From the NCBI GenBank assembly GCA_018054005.1, contig JAGPKI010000069.1:1-7741 (forward strand): a DNA stretch of 7,741 nucleotides, written 5' to 3'. The position numbers and the translations under genes were made by a program. Of the stretch, positions 1-5,332 are shown in pieces. The notes below the pieces were generated by a model. The model was not told where the DNA came from, made no database searches, and saw only the letters and a program-made list of their open reading frames with translations. Within the stretch, counting starts at the first letter, position 1, and the number at the start of each line of letters is the position of its first letter. The stretch comes from Caldisericia bacterium. GTDB taxonomy: Bacteria; Caldisericota; Caldisericia; UBA6126; JAGPKI01.

Positions 1-737
1 GCTTCATAAGCCATTCCTTTTAAATAATCTTTGCTACCTTTTCCGCCAATTATTCCAGCAACATGAGTGCCATGCATATTTGCATCAGAAAAATCTCCAT
101 CACCATCAGCAAGATCATAACCACCTTTTACTTTACCTTTTTCTGAAAATTCAGGATGTTTACTATCTAAACCAGTATCAATAACACCTACGAGGACACC
201 CTTACCGGTTGCTTTTTGAGTTGATGTTCCTTGCCAAACTTTTTTTGCTCCAGTAGTATATGAAGCAATAGCTCTATCTGGTTTGTAAATCATACTATCA
301 TCATAAACCATCTTAACTTCTGGTAATTTTATTAAATCAGGTAAATCTGATCCTAATACATCTAAGATAATGGAATTGGTTGTAAATGAACATCTATTCT
401 TAAATTTATAGTCTATACCTAAATCTATAAGTTTTGAGAGAAATCTGTCCTGTGCTTTAGTTAATTCATTATTATAAGTCTCATCAAAATCTATTAGAAA
501 ATCTCTATTTCTCAAACCTAAAGTGCTACATAAATTTTGATGATCAGATTTTTTGATGCTGAATACTACTGTTGGTTCATCCGTTAATTCCACTATAACA
601 GGTACCCTTCTGTTTAAGCTCGATACTTCATTAAGAAAATCTATGTCAATCTTTAAATTTTCTTTAGTGATAGCATATGATGAAGAAATGCTAAAAATAA
701 TAAATAAACTAATTAACAAACTAACTATTTTCTTCAT
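1..737 (-). CDS. Secreted subtilisin-like serine protease (peptidase S8), N-terminal part, runs off the window
   Basis: I translated this frame by hand: 245 codons are open from an ATG at 737-735 to the left edge with no stop. Residues 1-22 form a signal peptide (MKK, a hydrophobic core, then SSSYA with likely cleavage after Ala22). Residues about 45-145 resemble an inhibitor I9 propeptide, from VPVIVEL to LPEVKMVYDD. The catalytic domain begins around residue 165. GVLVGVIDTGLD carries the catalytic Asp187, and MHGTHVAGI carries the catalytic His222. The Asn and Ser of the triad lie outside the window. The ADGDGDFSD stretch just before the His motif resembles Vpr-type extracellular subtilases, so a Vpr-like enzyme is possible, but the C-terminal domains cannot be seen. 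A GGGAGG Shine-Dalgarno sits 12 nt upstream of the ATG and a promoter lies further upstream. The family call is firm. The substrate is unknown; secretion as a zymogen that removes its own propeptide is family knowledge. Confidence 0.93.
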   Translation of the reverse strand, partial: MKKIVSLLISLFIIFSISSSYAITKENLKIDIDFLNEVSSLNRRVPVIVELTDEPTVVFSIKKSDHQNLCSTLGLRNRDFLIDFDETYNNELTKAQDRFLSKLIDLGIDYKFKNRCSFTTNSIILDVLGSDLPDLIKLPEVKMVYDDSMIYKPDRAIASYTTGAKKVWQGTSTQKATGKGVLVGVIDTGLDSKHPEFSEKGKVKGGYDLADGDGDFSDANMHGTHVAGIIGGKGSKDYLKGMAYE

Positions 738-749
738 TCAACTCAAAAA

Positions 750-755
750 CCTCCC
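750..755 (-). promoter_or_regulatory. Ribosome binding site of the S8 protease gene
   Basis: On the minus strand GGGAGG lies 12 nt before the ATG at 737. The spacing is slightly long, but it is the best match and supports this start, which also places the signal peptide exactly at the N-terminus. Confidence 0.6.
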
Positions 756-803
756 AAAAAACCTCAATTTAAATTAATCTTTTGTTCATTTATAATTAAC
801 ATA

Positions 804-832
804 ATTATATAATTTGTGGTTCAATTTTTCAA
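804..832 (-). promoter_or_regulatory. Sigma-70/sigma-A-type promoter for the protease gene
   Basis: On the minus strand, TTGAAA (832-827, five of six consensus bases) is followed by exactly 17 nt and a perfect TATAAT (809-804). Transcription would start near 797, leaving a leader of about 60 nt before the protease ATG. The promoter lies in the only sizeable intergenic gap of the window (738-849, 112 nt), between the holB stop and the protease start, so the protease can be expressed independently of the upstream operon. The region is very AT-rich, so chance matches are possible, but the combination of spacing, match quality and position is good. Confidence 0.65.
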
Positions 833-849
833 AATATAGTGTAATATAA

Positions 850-1851
850 TTAATACTCTTCTTGTAAAGCAATGTTACCTAGAACTATCTCTTTTATAGA
901 ATAAAACAAACTACTCATATAACTTTTTATGTTTATGTTAATTTGTGTTAATTCCTCTTCTGAAGTAATGAGTATATCTTCAATTTTAAATAAATTATGT
1001 AAATCTATCATTGAAGCAAGAGTATCAATTTTTTCTTTAAAATCAAGGTTTACGATATTTTCTCTATTTCTTGTTAACCTTATTATTAAGGAATCTCTTA
1101 ATATTGATTGCCAGAAAATTATTAATTTGAGAGCTATACTTTTATCTGTAATTAATATTTTCTTAGGTTCTTCCATTATCAAGTCAAACAAATAATTTAT
1201 TAGAGTCGCTCGTTCTTCAAGACTACTTTCTTTCGTCAAATCGAGAGCATTCTTAATGTTTCCTTTTGAAATTTTTGCGATGTATTGTGAAGTCTCTAAA
1301 TTAATTTTTTCATTAATGAGTATATTTATAATCTCTTCCTCTGTATAAGATGAAAAAGGAATAATTACGGTTCTCGATTTAATTGTTTTTGGGATAAAGT
1401 CTATTTTTGATGTCGTAAGTATTATTACAGTAGACATATTAGGCTCTTCTAGTGTTTTAAGTATAGAATTAAACGCTTCTATGGTTAATAGATGGGCGTC
1501 TTCAATTAATGCAACTTTCTTGAGACCATAAACTGGCTTAAAAGAAACAAATTCTTTAAGATTATACATATCTTCAAGTTTTATACTTCCTGTTTTATCA
1601 CTTTCAAATTTTAAAAAGTCAGGACTTGTGCCAACTTCTATCAATTTACAAGAAATACATTTTTTACATGCAAAAATATCTTCTTTGGATGGACAAACCA
1701 GATCCTCAGTGAAGTGCTTCGCAAAAAAACTTTTCCCTGATCCTTGTGGACCACTAAATATAAAAGTTAAGGGAATCTTATTATTTTTAAGAAAAGATTC
1801 AAGTATTCTTTTGACACGTGTCTGCCCGAAAGATATTGAGCTAAGACTCAT
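850..1851 (-). CDS. holB: DNA polymerase III subunit delta-prime (clamp loader AAA+ protein)
   Basis: This is a 333-aa AAA+ protein of the DnaX/HolB family, acting in the clamp-loader complex that places the sliding clamp on primed DNA. Visible motifs are a P-loop GPQGSGKS (residues 34-41), a zinc module with Cys53, Cys62, Cys65 and Cys68 (C-x8-C-x2-C-x2-C, the spacing I recall from gamma/tau), a Walker B-like ALIEDAH (114-120), LKTLEEP (131-137), a sensor-1 segment TTSKID, and the Ser159-Arg160 of the 'SRC' arginine-finger motif, here SRT. The length fits delta-prime and is too short for DnaX tau. The ATG lies 3 nt after the darA stop with no clear Shine-Dalgarno, so translational coupling is likely. 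It follows tmk and darA as in Bacillota. The intact P-loop is notable because the E. coli subunit has lost nucleotide binding; a short DnaX paralogue is the alternative, made unlikely by this context. Confidence 0.9.
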   Translation of the reverse strand: MSLSSISFGQTRVKRILESFLKNNKIPLTFIFSGPQGSGKSFFAKHFTEDLVCPSKEDIFACKKCISCKLIEVGTSPDFLKFESDKTGSIKLEDMYNLKEFVSFKPVYGLKKVALIEDAHLLTIEAFNSILKTLEEPNMSTVIILTTSKIDFIPKTIKSRTVIIPFSSYTEEEIINILINEKINLETSQYIAKISKGNIKNALDLTKESSLEERATLINYLFDLIMEEPKKILITDKSIALKLIIFWQSILRDSLIIRLTRNRENIVNLDFKEKIDTLASMIDLHNLFKIEDILITSEEELTQININIKSYMSSLFYSIKEIVLGNIALQEEY

Positions 1852-1854
1852 AAA

Positions 1855-2184
1855 TTAATATCTAACAAATCTCTCTACATCTAATATAAATACTTGTGCC
1901 CCACCGATTGTAACTTTTAAAGGAAGAGTAAAACTTGAAAAACCCTCTATTAAATTAAATGGTAAAGTTTCAACATATTTTTCTCTACTGCGACAATTTT
2001 TGTTTATAATTCCGAGGACATCTTCTACTTTTTCTTTCTCAACTCCTATAAATAGTATTATATTTGTAACTTCAAGAAAACTTCCAATACTTTTAAGTTT
2101 AGTTACTCTATAGCCCCTCGAAAGAAGATTATCAAGAACATTTTTCAAGTCATCTTGTTGTATTATGGCAATTATTAATTTCAT
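1855..2184 (-). CDS. darA: PII-like cyclic-di-AMP receptor, DarA/PstA (YaaQ, DUF970) family
   Basis: At 109 aa it matches the length I recall for Bacillus subtilis YaaQ/DarA, and it begins with the same MKLI(I/V)A. Conserved blocks align without gaps from the N-terminus: RVTKL (26-30), G-x-FL (34-37), Asn41, IGVE with Gly47, and near the C-terminus a GGA-x-VF-(I/V)-L core (GGAQVFIL). Arg26, Thr28, Phe36, Leu37, Asn41 and Gly47 correspond to positions known to line the c-di-AMP pocket in PstA structures. The family forms ferredoxin-like trimers that change loop conformation on binding c-di-AMP; its downstream partner is generally unresolved. One difference is residue 40, which is Thr where the usual motif reads FLxxGN. 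The gene has the strongest ribosome binding site in the operon and sits between tmk and holB, the classic Bacillota position. The yaaR gene found beside it in B. subtilis is absent. Confidence 0.9.
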   Translation of the reverse strand: MKLIIAIIQQDDLKNVLDNLLSRGYRVTKLKSIGSFLEVTNIILFIGVEKEKVEDVLGIINKNCRSREKYVETLPFNLIEGFSSFTLPLKVTIGGAQVFILDVERFVRY

Positions 2185-2191
2185 GTTAGTA

Positions 2192-2198
2192 CTCCTTT
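2192..2198 (-). promoter_or_regulatory. Strong ribosome binding site of darA
   Basis: On the minus strand AAAGGAG stands 7 nt before the ATG at 2184. It lies in the 24-nt gap between tmk and darA and fixes the darA start. PBP-B, tmk and holB have no comparable site, so darA is probably translated independently of its neighbours. Confidence 0.8.
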
Positions 2199-2208
2199 CT
2201 TTTAATAA

Positions 2209-2853
2209 TCACAAATGTTTTTGATCTATCAATTTTAGAATATCATTAATTATAAATTTGACAAGATTTTCTTTTTTTAATGAAGCATCCATTATCTTTA
2301 TTCTTTCCTTATTATTATAAGCTATCAACTTATATCTTTCCCTAACAGAAGTAAGAAAATTTAGTTTTTCAAAATTGTCTTCTTCTTTATCGATTTCTTC
2401 AATTCGCTTTAATGCTAATGCTGGTTCTAAGTCAAGAAGAAAAGTAATATCAGGCATAAAAAAACCAACTGCCATTTCATTAATTTTACTTATCATATTC
2501 ATAAGGTCTTCATTTTCTCCTTGATAAGCAAGGGTTGAATCAATGAATCTATCTAAAATGACTATATTTTTATACTCTAAAGCATTTTTTATTACACAAT
2601 CTACGTGATAATTTCTATCAGCGGTAAAAAGGAGAGCTTGAGAGAAGGGAGAAAGCTTTATATTTTTATTTAAAAGAACCAGATCTCTTATTGCTTTGCC
2701 AAGCTGTGAATTAGTAGGTTCTTCAGTATAAAAAACTTTAAAATTTCTTTTATTAAGTTCAAATTCAATATTTTTTGCTATTGTAGTTTTTCCAGAACCA
2801 TCGATGCCTTCGAATGATATAATAAGTTTTTCTTTTAAATTACTCGAAAACAT
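2209..2853 (-). CDS. tmk: Thymidylate kinase (dTMP kinase)
   Basis: This 214-aa P-loop kinase phosphorylates dTMP to dTDP with ATP in the cytoplasm, in the dTTP pathway. Visible features are the P-loop FEGIDGSGKTT (Gly16 to Thr24), TEEP (43-46, the usual T-R-E-P position), TADRNYHV (77-84), the DR(Y/F) motif with STLAYQG (Asp101-Arg102, 101-111), and PDITFLLDLEP (134-144). The lid region (about 150-163) is acidic and lacks the arginines usual in bacterial enzymes whose P-loop has no Arg; residue 160 is Asn where DR(L/I/F)E is common. The ATG at 2853 lies inside the last codons of PBP-B (14-nt overlap) and has no good Shine-Dalgarno, suggesting coupled translation. No alternative in-frame start exists before the P-loop. 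Family assignment is firm; any kinetic effect of the lid change is inference. Confidence 0.95.
   Translation of the reverse strand: MFSSNLKEKLIISFEGIDGSGKTTIAKNIEFELNKRNFKVFYTEEPTNSQLGKAIRDLVLLNKNIKLSPFSQALLFTADRNYHVDCVIKNALEYKNIVILDRFIDSTLAYQGENEDLMNMISKINEMAVGFFMPDITFLLDLEPALALKRIEEIDKEEDNFEKLNFLTSVRERYKLIAYNNKERIKIMDASLKKENLVKFIINDILKLIDQKHL
2237..2264 (-). promoter_or_regulatory. Possible weak internal promoter for darA-holB inside the end of tmk
   Basis: On the minus strand TTGTCA (2264-2259, five of six consensus bases) is followed by 16 nt and TATTCT (2242-2237, four of six), with a TGn extension directly before the -10. It lies within the last codons of tmk and would give a short leader of about 45 nt before darA. 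In such AT-rich sequence a match of this quality can arise by chance, so this is only a candidate. Confidence 0.25.
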
Positions 2854-5332
2854 ATGCTTTAAATATCTTATTTCCTATTATGTTATTATCTTTATCACGT
2901 AAGACTACCTGAAATAAAACTTCGCCTTTATTAGCCGGAGAATAATAAAATTTATATGGATATTCAGTTAAAACTGCTGTAAGATTCCCATCAATAAATA
3001 ATTCTATACTAACACCTCTTTGGTCGTAAATGAAAAAGTTTATATCAACAGGAGAACCGACTTTTAATATGTTACTTCCAAAAGATATTGTAAAATCACC
3101 AGTATCAGAAAGTGGTGAACTATCAAAAGAGCTTTCAGGGGTAGGTTCAACCTCGGGTTTGGATTCTCTATTTTCATCTTCTTTTTTTGTAGGATCTTCT
3201 TCTTTAACTGGCTGATTATGCTCCTTAGGTGTTTCATTTTCTGTAGTGTTTTTATCTTCTGTTTTTGACGTAGCTTTACCTATATGATTAATCTGACAGA
3301 CCGGTGGTTCAGTACCGGCTATTCTTTCCTCTATCCTATAAGTACAGGTGCTATTTGCAAGTTTTCCTGTTGCTATGCAAATTTTACACTTAATTATTCC
3401 CTCAGGCTTTTTCCAATCTATATTATTAACCAAATTTTTTGATTTTAATGATTGCATTGTTCTTTTAAAAATTTGACCCGAAAAAGTTGAGCCATAATTA
3501 GGTATAGCGGAGAGATCAACTTCTTTACTGTCAGAACCAATATAAATTGCCAAACATACTTCTGGAGTACATCCTATAAACCAACCATCTCTAAAGTTGT
3601 CAGATGTACCAGTTTTCCCGGCTATGGTTAAACCCTGCACATTCATAGCCTCTGCAGTTCCACCAGGAGATAACGGTCCTTTTAATAAATCTGTCATAAT
3701 ATAAGCTGCCTGCGGAGAAACAACCTGCTCAACTTTTGGTTTAGCTTCGTATAATATCTCTTTTGTTTGTCTTTTCTCTATTTTCCTAATTGCGTAAGGT
3801 TCAATCTTTTTACCTTCATTGGATAAAGTAGCATAAGCAACAGCCATATCTAAGGGTCTTACATCGTTACTTCCTAATGCAAGCGAAGGGACTTTCAGTA
3901 GTTCACTCTTTATGCCCATCTTCTTAGCGTACTCTACTACTAAATCCGCCCCTACCTTTTGAAAAGCTTTAACAGCTGCTATATTAGATGAAAGTTTAAT
4001 AGCATTTCTTACAGTAAGTGCTCCAAAGTATCCCCCAGTCCATTCTTTTGGACTCCAACCATTGATATTTATTGGTTCACTAACAAGGATGCTTTCTGGT
4101 GATAATATACCTCTATCAATAGCAGCAGTATATTGAAATATTTTAAAGCTTGAACCTGGCTGTCTTTCTGCAAGAGCTCTGTTAAACTTGGTATTAGAAT
4201 AATCTCTTCCACCAATCAAAGAAATAATCTCACCACTTTTGACTGAAAGTGCTACTATCGCTCCCTGAGGCTGAATTACATTAAGTTTATCTTTTTTATC
4301 TTTGGGTAACAAACCATTTTTCATAGCATCGTTAATCACTTGATTAAAAGATTCGAAGCAAATTTTCTGAAAATCAGGATTATATGTTGTATAAATTTTT
4401 AGTCCACCTTTATATAGGTCAGAGGCAGATAATATTGTTAATGCTTCATCTTTTACGTAATCAATGAAATAATCAGCTCCATCTTTTAAAACTGTTTCAT
4501 TAACCGAGAATGATCCCTTCTCAAGTATTTTTACATCTTTTTTAAATGTAGCGTCTGCCTCTTCCTCTGTAATAGATTTATTCCTGACCATTTTATCTAA
4601 AACTAATTTTTGTCTCTCCTTGACCGATTCAATATTGCTGAAAAGTGACAATTCTGAAGGAGCTGGTAATACTGCTACTAATAAAGTTGCACTTGAGAGG
4701 TCAAGTTCATTTGCACTTTTACCAAAAAAGCTTCGAGATGCAGTTTCTACACCATAGCAACCTTCTCCAAAATAAGCCTGGTTAAGATATAATTCAAGGA
4801 TTTCTGATTTCGTATACTTTTTTTCAAGCTCAGTTGCAATGATGACCTCTTTCAGCTTTCGCGAAATAGTTTTTTCAGTCGTAAGGAATAAATTCCTTGC
4901 TAATTGCTGAGTTATAGTACTCCCACCCTCAACAAAATCTCTCGAAAATAAATTATGTATTGTTGCTCTTACTAATGACTTTAAATCGTAACCTTTATGT
5001 TTATAAAACCTTTCATCTTCAGAAGCAACAACAGCATTTCTGAGATCTAAAGAAATTTTATCTAAGCTAACATAAATTCTCCTTTTTGAGAAATAGAGAA
5101 CCTTTAAAACGTTTCCGTTACAGTCTAAAACTTCGGAAGATTCCTCACCAGAAATGACATACTCTTTGGCATTTTTTATTTTTTCACTATATTCTTTTCT
5201 AATATTATAAGACAACGAAAAAACTGTAAGAATAATAAATATTAAGATTATTAATATAAGTATTAGGATTATTTTAAAAGGGGAACTTCTCTTTTTGTAT
5301 GAAAAAAATTTTTTATTTATGTACTCTGACAT
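2840..5332 (-). CDS. Class A penicillin-binding protein (GT51 glycosyltransferase + transpeptidase), PBP-B
   Basis: This 830-aa bifunctional peptidoglycan synthase is anchored by one N-terminal membrane segment (about 20-41, after a Lys/Arg-rich cytoplasmic tail) with its domains outside. The GT51 domain carries EDERFYKH (Glu105), GGSTITQQLAR (136-146), RKLKE (158-162) and ILELYLNQ (178-185), and polymerises lipid II. The transpeptidase carries SSFK with nucleophile Ser394 and Lys397, SSN (448-450) and KTGT (573-576), and cross-links peptides. After it come one Cys/His module (Cys652, Cys663, Cys679, His683), a charged, Glu/Lys/Pro/Ser/Thr-rich linker (684-745) and a beta-rich terminal domain (746-830). 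All catalytic motifs are intact. The ATG lies 17 nt inside the end of PBP-A with no clear Shine-Dalgarno and no alternative start, so translation is probably coupled. It is a paralogue of PBP-A. PBP1A family (ponA/mrcA) is the general assignment; I give no symbol because two copies exist. Confidence 0.95.
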   Translation of the reverse strand: MSEYINKKFFSYKKRSSPFKIILILILIILIFIILTVFSLSYNIRKEYSEKIKNAKEYVISGEESSEVLDCNGNVLKVLYFSKRRIYVSLDKISLDLRNAVVASEDERFYKHKGYDLKSLVRATIHNLFSRDFVEGGSTITQQLARNLFLTTEKTISRKLKEVIIATELEKKYTKSEILELYLNQAYFGEGCYGVETASRSFFGKSANELDLSSATLLVAVLPAPSELSLFSNIESVKERQKLVLDKMVRNKSITEEEADATFKKDVKILEKGSFSVNETVLKDGADYFIDYVKDEALTILSASDLYKGGLKIYTTYNPDFQKICFESFNQVINDAMKNGLLPKDKKDKLNVIQPQGAIVALSVKSGEIISLIGGRDYSNTKFNRALAERQPGSSFKIFQYTAAIDRGILSPESILVSEPININGWSPKEWTGGYFGALTVRNAIKLSSNIAAVKAFQKVGADLVVEYAKKMGIKSELLKVPSLALGSNDVRPLDMAVAYATLSNEGKKIEPYAIRKIEKRQTKEILYEAKPKVEQVVSPQAAYIMTDLLKGPLSPGGTAEAMNVQGLTIAGKTGTSDNFRDGWFIGCTPEVCLAIYIGSDSKEVDLSAIPNYGSTFSGQIFKRTMQSLKSKNLVNNIDWKKPEGIIKCKICIATGKLANSTCTYRIEERIAGTEPPVCQINHIGKATSKTEDKNTTENETPKEHNQPVKEEDPTKKEDENRESKPEVEPTPESSFDSSPLSDTGDFTISFGSNILKVGSPVDINFFIYDQRGVSIELFIDGNLTAVLTEYPYKFYYSPANKGEVLFQVVLRDKDNNIIGNKIFKAYVFE
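3284..3379 (-). repeat. Single Cys/His module in PBP-B
   Basis: Residues 652-683 follow the pattern C-x10-C-x15-C-x3-H, with TGKLA after the first Cys and AGTEPP before the last. It corresponds to one unit of the two-copy repeat in PBP-A, but the last spacing is CxxxH instead of CxxH and Cys649 lies just upstream. Similar C-terminal Cys motifs occur in class A PBPs of several low-G+C bacteria; metal binding or disulfides are possible but not shown. Confidence 0.6.

Noticed and set aside
553..777. Plus-strand open frame of 74 codons at the protease start
   Set aside because: It is opposite the signal peptide and propeptide coding region and crosses the protease ribosome binding site; composition is low-complexity and no function is visible.
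803..814. 12-nt perfect palindrome aattatataatt overlapping the protease -10 box
   Set aside because: It could be an operator or a two-way -10 element, but it is made only of A and T in a very AT-rich gap, where such palindromes arise readily, and no second copy was found.
804..853. Possible terminator after holB: inverted AATTATAT and ATATAATT arms
   Set aside because: The arms are A/T only, the loop is over 30 nt, and no U-tract follows; this would be a poor intrinsic terminator.
929..1195. Plus-strand open frame of 88 codons opposite holB
   Set aside because: Antisense to conserved HolB coding sequence, hydrophobic only because of AT-rich composition, and without a ribosome binding site.
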